A DNA stretch of 64,000 nt from Bacillus pumilus (GCF_009937765.1 NZ_CP047089.1:1486272-1550271), one strand, 5' to 3'. Shown: positions 1 to 8,608, counted from the stretch's first letter. The notes: generated by a model from the letters alone, not told the origin. Translations and numbers: made by a program.

Positions 1-111
1 CTTAGAAAAGGGGTTCAGGAATTACTGAAACAGCATCGAAGTGTGAAAAATGCTCGTTTTGGCGAACAAGGTGAGGGAGGATCAGGCGTCACCATCGTCG
101 AATTAAAGTAA
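1..111 (+). CDS. mutSB: MutS2 endonuclease/ribosome-rescue ATPase, C-terminal end only
   Basis: Open from the window edge to a TAA at 109-111, giving the last 36 residues of a protein. The visible residues ([12 protein letters not shown], then [13 protein letters not shown]) match the end of the Smr domain of MutS2, where LRKGV follows the conserved G-x-G-x-L element. Its position directly before yshE agrees with the B. subtilis mutSB-yshE-lcfA order. The catalytic ATPase part lies outside the window, so whether the gene is intact cannot be judged. Confidence 0.85.
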   Translation, partial: LRKGVQELLKQHRSVKNARFGEQGEGGSGVTIVELK

Positions 112-125
112 AAAGGAGAAAACGC

Positions 126-530
126 ATGAAAGCCTTTTGGGAAAATGAACTTGTGGAAATTGCCGCCTATTATAGCGTGGCCGTCCTCTGTCTCGTCTTA
201 TTTCTAACCATTTTTGAACTCGTCACCTCTTATAAAAACTGGGAAGAGATCCAGCGTGGCAACTTAGCTGTTGCCATGGCAACAGGCGGGAAGATCTTTG
301 GGATTGCGAATGTGTTTCAGCATTCAATCGCACAGCACAATTCCCTTCTTCAAATGGTTGGATGGGGCGTATACGGCTTTGTGATGCTGCTCGTCAGCTA
401 TTTCATTTTTGAATTTTTAACACCGCGTTTTAAAGTAGACAAAGAGATTGAAAATGATAATAGAGCGGTCGGGTTTATTTCACTTATCATTTCAGTTGGG
501 CTGTCTTATGTAGTAGCAGCCGGCATTTAA
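126..530 (+). CDS. yshE: DUF350 family membrane protein YshE
   Basis: A 134-residue protein with four hydrophobic segments (about residues 14-34, 50-65, 75-97 and 112-132), the two-repeat pattern of DUF350 proteins. Function is unknown. It starts 14 bases after the mutSB stop, with an AAAAAGGAG ribosome binding site, so it is very likely co-transcribed with mutSB as in B. subtilis. Length and order match YshE. Inner-membrane location is inferred from the hydrophobic segments. Confidence 0.85.
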   Translation: MKAFWENELVEIAAYYSVAVLCLVLFLTIFELVTSYKNWEEIQRGNLAVAMATGGKIFGIANVFQHSIAQHNSLLQMVGWGVYGFVMLLVSYFIFEFLTPRFKVDKEIENDNRAVGFISLIISVGLSYVVAAGI

Positions 531-539
531 GGAGACGAC

Positions 540-617
540 ATGGAAAAGCTAGCAAAAGTATTAATCGTAGTTGCCTGCACTTTTGCGGTCATTGGTGCCG
601 TTTATCTGTTCCTGTGA
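540..617 (+). CDS. Putative 25-residue single-span membrane peptide
   Basis: ATG at 540 lies nine bases after the yshE stop and follows a good AAGGAGAC ribosome binding site that overlaps the yshE end. The product begins MEKLAKVLIVV and is almost wholly one hydrophobic helix ending in L. A terminator hairpin follows 20 bases downstream, so it would be the last gene of the mutSB-yshE unit. I do not recognise a family. The spacing and ribosome binding site are the only support. Confidence 0.5.
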   Translation: MEKLAKVLIVVACTFAVIGAVYLFL

Positions 618-636
618 AATGAAAAAACAACGTTAG

Positions 637-667
637 AAAGCTGTCAGGGAACCCTTGACAGCTTTTA
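637..667 (+). terminator. Terminator of the mutSB-yshE unit
   Basis: AAAGCTGTCAGGG at 637-649 pairs with CCCTTGACAGCTTT at 652-665 across a tight loop (one base bulged), followed by a short T run. Because the hairpin covers the TTG at 655, that codon is an unlikely start for the next gene. Confidence 0.75.
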
Positions 668-693
668 TCTCATCAAAGGCGGCGAATGATGAT

Positions 694-1149
694 ATGAAGC
701 ACATTCTGCAAAAAGACGAACTGATCAAGCGCATTGACACTTGTCTTCAAATGACATCCCTCCCAAGAAACATATATGAACCGTATATTGCACGTCCATT
801 TCAAACGTCAGGATTTTTTGATGAGTTGAGTCCCTATATTCAAATTGATTCGAATGGCTATATCCTCATTCAATATGAACGAGGAATTCAAATGCTGCAT
901 AAAAGAACAAAAGTGGCGGATGAAGTCATTTACTGGATTTTAGAAGATACCATTTTTCTCACGACTTACATCGACATGATGAGGAAGTATCAAGTCGACA
1001 ACATCCAGACGCATTTACCGAATGACCCCAGTATCCATCAGCAGATTGTGGATAGAGTCAACGAGTCATTTCGTGCTATTGGTGGTTTATATGAACAGTG
1101 GCATCATGAAGGAAAAAGAGCTTCTATCGAAACACCGGCGAAAAAGTAA
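694..1149 (+). CDS. Imm63-like immunity protein, orphan
   Basis: About 151 residues from ATG 694. A TTG at 655 in the same frame lies inside the preceding terminator, so I prefer the ATG. The order of motifs (YERGIQML, then RT, then EVIYWILED and a C-terminal LYEQWHHEGKR) resembles the Imm63 pattern of ERG...RTT...LLYWIF...W that I know from polymorphic-toxin immunity proteins. No toxin gene is beside it, and it sits between housekeeping genes. No strong ribosome binding site is visible. The family assignment is by eye; a function in toxin protection is inference. Confidence 0.5.
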   Translation: MKHILQKDELIKRIDTCLQMTSLPRNIYEPYIARPFQTSGFFDELSPYIQIDSNGYILIQYERGIQMLHKRTKVADEVIYWILEDTIFLTTYIDMMRKYQVDNIQTHLPNDPSIHQQIVDRVNESFRAIGGLYEQWHHEGKRASIETPAKK

Positions 1150-1183
1150 ATATGTGCAATTGAACCAAGCCCTATTAGAAAAA

Positions 1184-1221
1184 AGCAAACTGCCCTAAGG
1201 AAAAGTTTGCTATAATATAAT
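1184..1221 (+). promoter_or_regulatory. lcfA promoter region with inverted repeat
   Basis: Two overlapping TATAAT hexamers lie at 1211-1216 and 1216-1221. A perfect 8-bp inverted repeat, AGCAAACT (1184-1191) and AGTTTGCT (1204-1211), lies just upstream and covers where a -35 would be. No good -35 hexamer is present. The repeat could be an operator or the weak terminator of the preceding gene. There is no FadR-type sequence here. Confidence 0.45.
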
Positions 1222-1250
1222 AGTACGAAAGTTCAGGAAGGAGGGTTTTT

Positions 1251-2972
1251 ATGCAGTCAGATAAACGTTGGCTTCTGCATTACCCGAATCAAATTCCCCA
1301 CGAACTCACCATCCCAAATGAAACATTGCAATCTTACTTATTCAGCTCCGCAGAGGCTGCACCTGAGCATACAGCCATTCATTTTCTAGGAAAGAACATC
1401 ACCTATGAACAGCTGCAAGAAGACGTATTGAAACTAGCCAATCATCTGATCAAAATTGGCGTGAAAAAAGGCGACAGAGTAGCGATTATGCTACCGAACT
1501 GCCCTCAATCAGTCATCTCTTATTACGCTGTTTTAATAGCAGGTGGCATCGTTGTTCAAACAAACCCGCTCTATACAGAGAAAGAACTGGAATACCAAAT
1601 GGAAGACAGCGGCGCCAAAGTGCTGATCACGCTCGATCTGTTGTATCCAAAGGCTTATAAAATGAAAGCGCTGACAAGTATGGAGCACTTCATCATTACC
1701 AAACTACAAGATTATTTGCCATTTCCGAAAAACATACTGTTTCCTATTGTGCAAAGAAGAAAAAATAAAATGGTTATCCAAGTCGAGAGAAATGAAACCA
1801 TTCATCACTTCGCGCAGATTATGAAAGAATTAGAAGGTGAACAGCAGATACCCGCACTTTCCTTTGATCCGAAAGAGGATATCGCTGTTTTGCAATATAC
1901 AGGCGGAACGACCGGTTTACCAAAAGGGGTCATGCTCACACATGAGAATATTTTAGCGAATACTGAAATGTGCGCTTCTTGGATGTATAAAACGAACAGG
2001 GGGAAAGAACGCATCCTCGGCATCATTCCGTTTTTTCATGTCTACGGAATGACGACCGTCTTAAATCTTGCTGTCAAAGAAGGGCACCAAATGATTTTGC
2101 TCCCACGCTTTGATGTCGCAGATACCCTCAAAACCATTGAAAAACAGAAGCCGACGCTATTTCCAGGCGCACCAACTATGTATATTGCCTTGCTGAATCA
2201 TCCGAACATTGAAAAGTATGACCTGTCGTCCATCACTGCATGTCTAAGCGGCTCAGCGGCACTACCTGTTGAAGTCAAACAAAGCTTTGAAAAATTAACA
2301 GGAGGACGCTTAGTGGAGGGGTATGGACTTTCAGAAACCTCTCCCGTCACTCATTCTAACTTTTTATGGGGAGCGAACAAAACAGGCAGCATTGGCTGCC
2401 CGTGGCCTAATACAGATGCCGGTATTTACTGCGAAGAAACCGGAGGCCTCAAAGAGCCATATGAGCATGGGGAAATTATTGTGAAAGGCCCTCAGATCAT
2501 GAAAGGATACTGGAATCAGCCAGAGGAGACAGAGGCTGTCTTACGAGATGGCTGGTTTTTCACTGGAGATATAGGGTATATGGATGAGGACGGTTTTTTC
2601 TATATCGTTGACCGAAAAAAAGATGTGATCATTGCGAGCGGCTATAATATTTACCCAAGAGAGGTCGAAGAAGCCCTTTATGAGCATGAGCTTGTACAAG
2701 AAGTTGTCGTTGCAGGTATTCCAGATCCGTACAGAGGAGAAACAGTGAAAGCATTTATTGTACCGAAAAAGAATGCCTACTTAACAGAGGACGAACTTGA
2801 TCGCTTTGTCAGAACGAGAATTGCCTCATTTAAAGTACCACGCGTGTATGAATTTAAAGAGTCACTGCCTAAAACAGCCGTCGGGAAGATATTGCGCAGA
2901 GTATTAATTGAAGAAGAAAAAAGAAAGCACGCTTCTTCAGCTGAAACGCCTGCCGATCAACCGAAAACATAG
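1251..2972 (+). CDS. lcfA: Long-chain fatty-acid-CoA ligase
   Basis: A 573-residue acyl-CoA synthetase that activates fatty acids with ATP and CoA as the first step of beta-oxidation. The AMP-binding loop YTGGTTGLPKG is near residue 216, and the C-terminal region carries GWFFTGDIGY and DRKKDVIIASGYNIYPRE, hallmarks of the ANL superfamily. ATG 1251 follows GGAAGGAGG. A hairpin follows the stop, and a separate FadR-controlled promoter precedes fadR, so lcfA appears to be its own transcription unit or only partly coupled to the downstream genes. Length is normal for LcfA/FadD. Confidence 0.93.
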   Translation: MQSDKRWLLHYPNQIPHELTIPNETLQSYLFSSAEAAPEHTAIHFLGKNITYEQLQEDVLKLANHLIKIGVKKGDRVAIMLPNCPQSVISYYAVLIAGGIVVQTNPLYTEKELEYQMEDSGAKVLITLDLLYPKAYKMKALTSMEHFIITKLQDYLPFPKNILFPIVQRRKNKMVIQVERNETIHHFAQIMKELEGEQQIPALSFDPKEDIAVLQYTGGTTGLPKGVMLTHENILANTEMCASWMYKTNRGKERILGIIPFFHVYGMTTVLNLAVKEGHQMILLPRFDVADTLKTIEKQKPTLFPGAPTMYIALLNHPNIEKYDLSSITACLSGSAALPVEVKQSFEKLTGGRLVEGYGLSETSPVTHSNFLWGANKTGSIGCPWPNTDAGIYCEETGGLKEPYEHGEIIVKGPQIMKGYWNQPEETEAVLRDGWFFTGDIGYMDEDGFFYIVDRKKDVIIASGYNIYPREVEEALYEHELVQEVVVAGIPDPYRGETVKAFIVPKKNAYLTEDELDRFVRTRIASFKVPRVYEFKESLPKTAVGKILRRVLIEEEKRKHASSAETPADQPKT

Positions 2973-2975
2973 TCG

Positions 2976-3006
2976 TTCATCATCCGGTCCACAGGCCGGA
3001 TGATTT
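2976..3006 (+). terminator. Hairpin after lcfA
   Basis: ATCATCCGG (2979-2987) and CCGGATGAT (2996-3004) form a perfect 9-bp stem with an 8-base loop. There is no U run after it, so it is a weak or partial terminator. Confidence 0.5.
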
Positions 3007-3061
3007 GAATGTTGACCGGCTGCTCTGTTATGCTAAAAGAGGAAAAAAAGAAGAAGATCAC

Positions 3062-3090
3062 TTGACAAATCGTCCGTTTCTTTTTAACAT
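3062..3090 (+). promoter_or_regulatory. Sigma-A promoter of fadR-fadB-etfBA
   Basis: TTGACA at 3062-3067, a 17-bp spacer and TAACAT at 3085-3090 make a good sigma-A promoter. The predicted start point falls at the edge of the FadR box. Confidence 0.75.
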
Positions 3091-3097
3091 AAAGTTA

Positions 3098-3115
3098 TGA
3101 ATGAATACTCATTCA
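3098..3115 (+). promoter_or_regulatory. FadR operator
   Basis: TGAATGAATACTCATTCA matches the B. subtilis FadR consensus (TGAATGAMTANTCATTCA) at every position and is nearly palindromic. It begins 7 bp downstream of the -10 hexamer, where bound FadR would block initiation. Long-chain acyl-CoA, the product of LcfA, is the known inducer in B. subtilis. Confidence 0.88.
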
Positions 3116-3137
3116 ATTTAGAAAGGGACGAAGCACA

Positions 3138-3722
3138 TTGAAGCAGAAAAGACCGAAGTACATGCAAATTATTGATGCAGCAGTTGTGGTGATTGCAGAG
3201 AATGGCTATCACCAATCACAAGTTTCAAAAATTGCGAAACAAGCAGGGGTAGCAGACGGAACCATTTATCTTTATTTTAAAAATAAAGAGGATATTTTGA
3301 TCTCCTTATTCAAAGAAAAAATGGGACAATTCATCGAACGGATGGAAACAGATATTCAAAAGAAACCGTCTGCGAAAGAAAAGCTTCTACTGCTCATTGA
3401 AGAGCATTTTCGTATGCTTGCGCAAAATCATCATTTGGCTCTTGTGACACAGCTTGAACTCAGGCAGTCAAACCTTGAGCTGCGGCAAAAAATCAATGAG
3501 GTGCTGAAAGGGTATTTAAATATGCTCGAATCCATTTTAGCAGATGGAAAGAAAACAGGAGAATTTAGACAAAATCTAGATGTCCGTTTAGCGAGACAAA
3601 TGGTATTTGGGACGATTGATGAAACCGCTACAACATGGGTCATGAATGATCAAAAATATGATCTTCCTGCACTTGCAGAAAACGTACGTGATCTACTCTT
3701 AAACGGAATACATCAATCTTAA
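3138..3722 (+). CDS. fadR: TetR-family fatty-acid degradation regulator
   Basis: A 194-residue TetR-type repressor with the N-terminal helix-turn-helix at about residues 10-50 (SQVSKIAKQAGVADGTIYLYFKNKEDIL). The start is TTG at 3138, behind AAAGGGA with suitable spacing. It lies immediately behind a perfect FadR box and ahead of fadB, so autoregulation is the simple reading. Similarity in length and context to B. subtilis FadR (YsiA) makes the assignment firm. Confidence 0.92.
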   Translation: MKQKRPKYMQIIDAAVVVIAENGYHQSQVSKIAKQAGVADGTIYLYFKNKEDILISLFKEKMGQFIERMETDIQKKPSAKEKLLLLIEEHFRMLAQNHHLALVTQLELRQSNLELRQKINEVLKGYLNMLESILADGKKTGEFRQNLDVRLARQMVFGTIDETATTWVMNDQKYDLPALAENVRDLLLNGIHQS

Positions 3723-3748
3723 AGACATTTTGAAAAAGGATGATTGAC

Positions 3749-4528
3749 ATGGAAAAGATACTCACCTTACATCATGAAGGACAGACAGCACTTATCACGA
3801 TTCAGCATCCACCAGCAAACGCCTTATCTTCTCAGCTGCTTAGCGAGCTGAATGACATGTTTGACCAGCTCGAACAAAATGAAGAAGTAAGAGCCATTGT
3901 GATTCACGGGGAAGGAAGATTTTTCTCAGCAGGTGCTGATATTAAGGAATTTACGACCTTGCAGGAAGAGTCTGACTATTCAAGCCTTGCAGACAGAGGA
4001 CAGCAGGTCTTTGAACGGATTGAACAATGTCCGAAACCGGTCATTGCTTCAATTCACGGAGCTGCATTAGGCGGGGGCCTTGAGCTTGCCATGTCTTGTG
4101 ATATACGAATCGCAACAAAAGATGCGAAGCTTGGACTGCCAGAACTAAACCTCGGTATCATTCCAGGATTCGGCGGTACGCAGCGCCTACCGCGCTATGT
4201 TGGTTCTGCAAAAGCGCTAGAAATGATGGGTACAGCTGAACCGATTACAGGAGAAGAAGCATTTGCTTGCGGACTTGTGTCAAAGCTGGCAGAAACAGAG
4301 GAAGAGGCGCTCGAAGCAGCCAAAACACTTGCGTCAAAATTTGCAACGAAAAGTCCAAAATCACTCGAATATGTGCTGGATTTATTGAATGCGACAAAAT
4401 TGTATTCATATGACGGCGGTATGAAGCTAGAAGCCAAAAAGTTCGGTGAGATTTTCCAATCGAATGATGCCAAAGAAGGTATTCAAGCCTTTATCGAAAA
4501 GCGCAAACCAAATTTTAAAGGGGAATAA
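3749..4528 (+). CDS. fadB: Enoyl-CoA hydratase
   Basis: 259 residues of the crotonase fold, hydrating trans-2-enoyl-CoA in beta-oxidation. Crotonase signatures seen are the oxyanion-hole segments FSAGADIKEF (near residue 62) and HGAALGGGLELAM (near 103), and GLPELNLGIIPGFGGTQRLP (near 130), which carries a catalytic glutamate. ATG 3749 is preferred over ATG 3740 because AAGGA ends nine bases before it, whereas the earlier ATG directly abuts that site. It is followed by etfB in the FadR operon. Confidence 0.92.
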   Translation: MEKILTLHHEGQTALITIQHPPANALSSQLLSELNDMFDQLEQNEEVRAIVIHGEGRFFSAGADIKEFTTLQEESDYSSLADRGQQVFERIEQCPKPVIASIHGAALGGGLELAMSCDIRIATKDAKLGLPELNLGIIPGFGGTQRLPRYVGSAKALEMMGTAEPITGEEAFACGLVSKLAETEEEALEAAKTLASKFATKSPKSLEYVLDLLNATKLYSYDGGMKLEAKKFGEIFQSNDAKEGIQAFIEKRKPNFKGE

Positions 4529-4558
4529 GGGATTAAACGACACAAGGGGGAGAAATAA

Positions 4559-5332
4559 ATGAATATATTTGTTTTGATGAAGCGTACGTTTGACACGGAA
4601 GAGAAGATTTCGATTCAGTCTGGTGCAATTCAAGAAGATGGAGCAGAGTTCATTATTAATCCTTATGACGAGTACGCCATAGAAGAAGCGATCCAGCTTC
4701 GCGACGAGCACGGGGGAGAAGTGACCGTTGTGACAGTTGGCAGTGAGGATGCGGAAAAGCAGCTGAGAACAGCGCTTGCTATGGGCTGCGATCAAGCCGT
4801 TTTATTAAATGTGGAAGACGACTTAGAAGAGTGGGATCAATATTCAGCTTCTACGATTCTTTACCATTATTTAAAAGACAAAGAGGCTTCCTTGATCTTA
4901 GCAGGGAATGTGGCAATTGACGGTGGCTCTGGACAGGTTGCCCCGCGTCTTGCTGAATTACTTGGGTTTTCATATGTCACAACGATTACAAGTATTCAAA
5001 TTGATGGCGGCTCTGCTTCGATTGAACGAGATGCAGAAGGTGATGTGGAAGTCATTTCTGCTGAGCTCCCGCTTGTTGTCACTGCGCAGCAAGGTCTCAA
5101 TGAGCCACGCTATCCATCATTACCTGGCATTATGAAGGCAAAGAAAAAGCCTTTAGAAGAATTGGAACTTGATGATTTAGATCTCGATGAAGATGATGTG
5201 CCATATAAAATCAAAACAATTGAACGTTTCTTACCGGAGAAAAAAGAGGGTGGCAAGGTGCTGAGCGGTGAGCTTCAGGATCAAGTCAAAGAACTGACAG
5301 ATTTACTAAGAAATGAAGCGAAGGTCATCTAA
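4559..5332 (+). CDS. etfB: Electron transfer flavoprotein beta subunit
   Basis: 257 residues with the ETF beta fold: N-terminal MKRTFD, NPYDEYAIEEA near residue 35, and the AMP/FAD-proximal LAGNVAIDGGSGQVAPRLAE near 117. With EtfA it accepts electrons from acyl-CoA dehydrogenases. AAGGGGG precedes the ATG. A 45-base gap separates it from etfA, with no terminator between. Confidence 0.95.
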   Translation: MNIFVLMKRTFDTEEKISIQSGAIQEDGAEFIINPYDEYAIEEAIQLRDEHGGEVTVVTVGSEDAEKQLRTALAMGCDQAVLLNVEDDLEEWDQYSASTILYHYLKDKEASLILAGNVAIDGGSGQVAPRLAELLGFSYVTTITSIQIDGGSASIERDAEGDVEVISAELPLVVTAQQGLNEPRYPSLPGIMKAKKKPLEELELDDLDLDEDDVPYKIKTIERFLPEKKEGGKVLSGELQDQVKELTDLLRNEAKVI

Positions 5333-5377
5333 ACATCCACTTTACGATAATCACGAGAACAAGGGGGAACTTGAAAG

Positions 5378-6355
5378 ATGAGTAAAAAAGTTGTTGTACT
5401 TGGAGAAAGTCGTGACGGTAAATTAAGAAATGTGACATTTGAAGCCATTGCTGCCGCTCATCAAGTGGCAGATGGCGGTGAAGTCATTGGCGTGTTAATA
5501 GGGGATGACGTCAAAGACCAAGCGAATGAACTGCTTTACTATGGAGCGGATCATGTCATGATTGTGGAGCATCCGCACCTTTCATATTATACGTCAGATG
5601 GATTTGCGCAAGCACTTCAAGCCATATTAGATCAGATTGACCCAGATGCCGTCCTTTTTGGCCATACGTCTATCGGAAAAGACTTGTCGCCGAAAATAGC
5701 TGCACGCTTGCAAACTGGCCTCATTTCAGATGCAATTGATGTAAGCGTTACCGGAGAACATCTTGTTTTTACAAGACCGATATACTCTGGAAAAGCCTTT
5801 GAAAAAGTGATTTCAACAGATCGTCTGCTTTTGGCAACCATCCGCCCAAATAACGTGGCACCTCTTGAGCGGGATGCCTCACGAAGCGGAGACATTACAC
5901 CGGTTTCTGTCGATATTCAAAACTTGCGAACGATTGTGAAGGAAGTCATTAAAAAAACGTCAGAAGGTGTAGATTTATCTGAAGCAAAGGTCATTGTTGC
6001 CGGGGGACGTGGGGTCAAGAGTAAGGAAGGGTTTGAACCGCTGAATGAACTCGCTGAGACGCTGGGTGCAGCAGTCGGTGCCTCGCGTGGCGCCTGTGAC
6101 GCAGACTACTGTGATTACGCCCTGCAAATTGGGCAAACAGGCAAGGTCGTCACACCTGATCTCTATATTGCGTGCGGGATATCAGGGGCGATTCAACATT
6201 TAGCCGGAATGTCTAACAGTAAAGTCATTGTGGCGATTAACAAAGACCCAGAAGCTGAGATCTTCAAAATCGCCGATTACGGAATCGTCGGTGACTTGTT
6301 TGAAGTGGTACCGCTTTTGAATGAAGAGTTAAAAAAGATGAATATCCACTCGTAA
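5378..6355 (+). CDS. etfA: Electron transfer flavoprotein alpha subunit
   Basis: 325 residues. The C-terminal FAD-binding domain is clear: GRGVKSKEGF near residue 208, GQTGKVVTPDLYIACGISGA near 258 and VAINKDPEAEIFKIADYGIV near 288. It partners EtfB and is the last gene of the operon, closed by a strong terminator. Confidence 0.95.
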   Translation: MSKKVVVLGESRDGKLRNVTFEAIAAAHQVADGGEVIGVLIGDDVKDQANELLYYGADHVMIVEHPHLSYYTSDGFAQALQAILDQIDPDAVLFGHTSIGKDLSPKIAARLQTGLISDAIDVSVTGEHLVFTRPIYSGKAFEKVISTDRLLLATIRPNNVAPLERDASRSGDITPVSVDIQNLRTIVKEVIKKTSEGVDLSEAKVIVAGGRGVKSKEGFEPLNELAETLGAAVGASRGACDADYCDYALQIGQTGKVVTPDLYIACGISGAIQHLAGMSNSKVIVAINKDPEAEIFKIADYGIVGDLFEVVPLLNEELKKMNIHS

Positions 6356-6363
6356 CGCTCATA

Positions 6364-6397
6364 CACTCAGAATGCCTAGGTATTCTGGGTTTTTTTG
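6364..6397 (+). terminator. Terminator after etfA
   Basis: CTCAGAAT and ATTCTGGG form a stem around GCCTAGGT, followed by seven T residues. Confidence 0.85.
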
Positions 6398-6430
6398 TAT
6401 GTAATCAATACACAAAGGAGCGGTTGACAA

Positions 6431-7909
6431 GTGAAGGGGACAGTAAAAGTCAATGACGTGATCGGACGTATTTCTAAACACATCTATGGACATTTTCAAG
6501 AGCATTTAGGAAGAGGGATTTATGACGGGATTTGGGTCGGAAAAGATTCAGAGATCGATCATATTGAGGGGATTCGTACGGATGTGCTTAAAGCCCTTCA
6601 AGCATTACATATTCCGGTGCTTAGGTGGCCGGGCGGCTGCTTTGCAGACGAGTATCATTGGGCAAATGGTGTAGGAGATCTGAGCGAACGAAAGCCAATG
6701 GTGAACACTCATTGGGGTGGCACGGTTGAATCCAATGAATTTGGTACACATGAGTTTATGAAATTGTGTGAGCTACTTGAATGCGAGCCTTATATTTGCG
6801 GAAATGTGGGAAGTGGGACTGTTCAAGAATTAGCAGACTGGGTTGAGTACATCACCTTTCCAAAGGGAACGCCTATGTCTGATTGGCGCATTCAAAATGG
6901 AAAACATGAGCCTTGGGATTTGACCTATGTTGGTGTAGGAAACGAAAGCTGGGGCTGCGGCGGGAATATGACGCCTGAATACTATGCCGATTTATATAAA
7001 CGATATCAAACGTATGTGAGAGAATTTGTAGGTCAATCCATATACAAAATTGCGTGCGGAGCCAATTCAAATGATGTGAATTGGACAAAAGTATTAATGG
7101 AGCGCGCCGCACCTTGGATGGATGGACTCAGTTTGCATTACTACACTGTACCTGGTACGTGGGAGAAGAAAGGGTCAGCGACTGAATTTGATGAAGATGA
7201 ATGGTTTATCACGTTGAAAAAAGCCTATGAGATGGAACGGCTTGTCTTGGATCATGGAGAGATCATGGATCGGTATGACCCAGACAAGAGAATCGGGATG
7301 ATCATTGATGAATGGGGGACATGGTATGATCCAGAACCAGGAACAAATCCAGGGTTTTTGTATCAGCAAAACACGCTAAGAGACGCACTTGTTTGTGCCC
7401 TTCATTTTCATATCTTTCATCGTCATTGCCAGCGAATTCATATGGCGAATATTGCTCAGACGGTCAATGTTCTTCAAGCAATGGTGTTAACGGAAGACGA
7501 AAAAATGCTTCTGACCCCGACGTATCATGTGTTTCACATGTTTCAAGTGCATCAAGTGGAGGAAGCACTTGAAGTGGATTTCGTGTCAACGCCTTATGAA
7601 CGAAGCGGTGAAAAAATACCTCAAGTTAGTGTGTCAGCTTCGCGCTCGTCAGATAAGATGCATATTAGCTTCTGTCACCTGAATCCGCATGAACAAAACG
7701 AAGTATCCCTTGCCATTGAAGGTTTGGATGCACAAACGAAAGTCACGGGCCGCGTGCTGACAGCGGATCGCATGAATGCGCACAATACATTTGATGATCC
7801 CCATGCTGTCCAGCCAGTAGAGTTTCAGCAATTTGCTGTAAAATCCGGTGAGTTGACCATAGATCTGCCGCCAATGTCTGTGGTGATGATCACGATCGAT
7901 CTGGCTTGA
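6431..7909 (+). CDS. GH51 alpha-L-arabinofuranosidase
   Basis: 492 residues with the glycoside hydrolase family 51 pattern: the N-terminal [32 protein letters not shown] near residue 62, the acid/base glutamate in [12 protein letters not shown] near 170, and the likely nucleophile in MIIDEWGTW near 290. It releases arabinose from arabinoxylan or arabinan oligosaccharides. No signal peptide is present, so it is cytoplasmic. The start is GTG 6431 behind AAAGGAGCGG. It corresponds to the Xsa/Abf2 type of B. subtilis. No AraR operator is visible in the short upstream gap. Confidence 0.88.
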   Translation: MKGTVKVNDVIGRISKHIYGHFQEHLGRGIYDGIWVGKDSEIDHIEGIRTDVLKALQALHIPVLRWPGGCFADEYHWANGVGDLSERKPMVNTHWGGTVESNEFGTHEFMKLCELLECEPYICGNVGSGTVQELADWVEYITFPKGTPMSDWRIQNGKHEPWDLTYVGVGNESWGCGGNMTPEYYADLYKRYQTYVREFVGQSIYKIACGANSNDVNWTKVLMERAAPWMDGLSLHYYTVPGTWEKKGSATEFDEDEWFITLKKAYEMERLVLDHGEIMDRYDPDKRIGMIIDEWGTWYDPEPGTNPGFLYQQNTLRDALVCALHFHIFHRHCQRIHMANIAQTVNVLQAMVLTEDEKMLLTPTYHVFHMFQVHQVEEALEVDFVSTPYERSGEKIPQVSVSASRSSDKMHISFCHLNPHEQNEVSLAIEGLDAQTKVTGRVLTADRMNAHNTFDDPHAVQPVEFQQFAVKSGELTIDLPPMSVVMITIDLA

Positions 7910-7986
7910 TCGCATATTTAAATGTTTGATGAGCGGGATGTTGGGGCATCATACATTGTAAACAAAGCGGAAAGGGAGTTATTGAT

Positions 7987-8058
7987 ATGCTTAGAACGAT
8001 TCTCATGATTATCGGTGCAATTGTTGTCATTGGTGCGATTGTGCGGTTTGTTTTTTAA
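7987..8058 (+). CDS. Putative 23-residue membrane peptide
   Basis: ATG 7987 follows GGAAAGGGAG at good spacing. The product begins MLRTILMIIGAIVV and ends RFVF, a single hydrophobic span. It lies alone between the arabinofuranosidase and trxA. No family is recognised. The clean ribosome binding site is the main argument for translation. Confidence 0.45.
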   Translation: MLRTILMIIGAIVVIGAIVRFVF

Positions 8059-8092
8059 TTCATTTCATCAAAAATGATTCGTAAGCATTTCA

Positions 8093-8122
8093 TTCGCAAG
8101 TCACATTGGTAGATGCTATACT
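8093..8122 (+). promoter_or_regulatory. Probable trxA promoter
   Basis: TATACT at 8117-8122 with a partial -35 (TTCGCA, 8093-8098) at 18-bp spacing. B. subtilis trxA also has a sigma-B promoter; I cannot see a convincing one here. Confidence 0.45.
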
Positions 8123-8154
8123 AAAAAGCATAATTTACATTGGAGGAATGAATA

Positions 8155-8469
8155 ATGGCAATCGTAAAAGCTACTGACGCAACATTTTCACAAGAAACTG
8201 CAGAAGGTGTTGTTATTGCGGACTTTTGGGCACCATGGTGCGGACCTTGTAAAATGATTGCTCCAGTTCTTGAAGAACTTGATCAAGAAATGGGCGATAA
8301 AATGAAAATTGTAAAAATTGATGTAGATGATAACCAAGAAACTGCTGGTAAATACGGCGTAATGAGTATCCCAACACTTCTTGTTTTAAAAGACGGTGAA
8401 GTGGTAGAAACTTCTGTTGGTTTCAAACCAAAAGAAGCACTTGCTGAGCTTGTTAACAAACATCTATAA
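8155..8469 (+). CDS. trxA: Thioredoxin
   Basis: 104 residues with the catalytic WCGPC at 28-32 and the conserved cis-proline segment [12 protein letters not shown] near residue 72. This is the general cytoplasmic disulfide reductant, recycled by thioredoxin reductase. It has a strong GGAGGAAT ribosome binding site and is followed by its own terminator, so it is monocistronic. Confidence 0.97.
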   Translation: MAIVKATDATFSQETAEGVVIADFWAPWCGPCKMIAPVLEELDQEMGDKMKIVKIDVDDNQETAGKYGVMSIPTLLVLKDGEVVETSVGFKPKEALAELVNKHL

Positions 8470-8501
8470 ACCTGTCTATGCCCAAGCGGCATACTCACTG
8501 A

Positions 8502-8536
8502 AGCGGTTCTCGTAAAGACGAGAGCCGCTTTTCTTT
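8502..8536 (+). terminator. Terminator after trxA
   Basis: A perfect 12-bp stem, AGCGGTTCTCGT with ACGAGAGCCGCT, loop AAAG, followed by TTTTCTTT. Confidence 0.9.
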
Positions 8537-8608
8537 CAATATGGTATAAAACAAATGTTCGTGATACACTAGAAGGAGTGAAAGAGGAAAACAAGGACGG
8601 ATGAAAAT

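Noticed and set aside
655-693. TTG 655 as start of the Imm63-like gene
   Set aside because: The codon is inside a terminator stem and no ribosome binding site precedes it; ATG 694 is preferred.
4427-4795. 122-codon antisense frame across fadB-etfB
   Set aside because: It runs across the intergenic gap of a clear operon and has no supporting signals.
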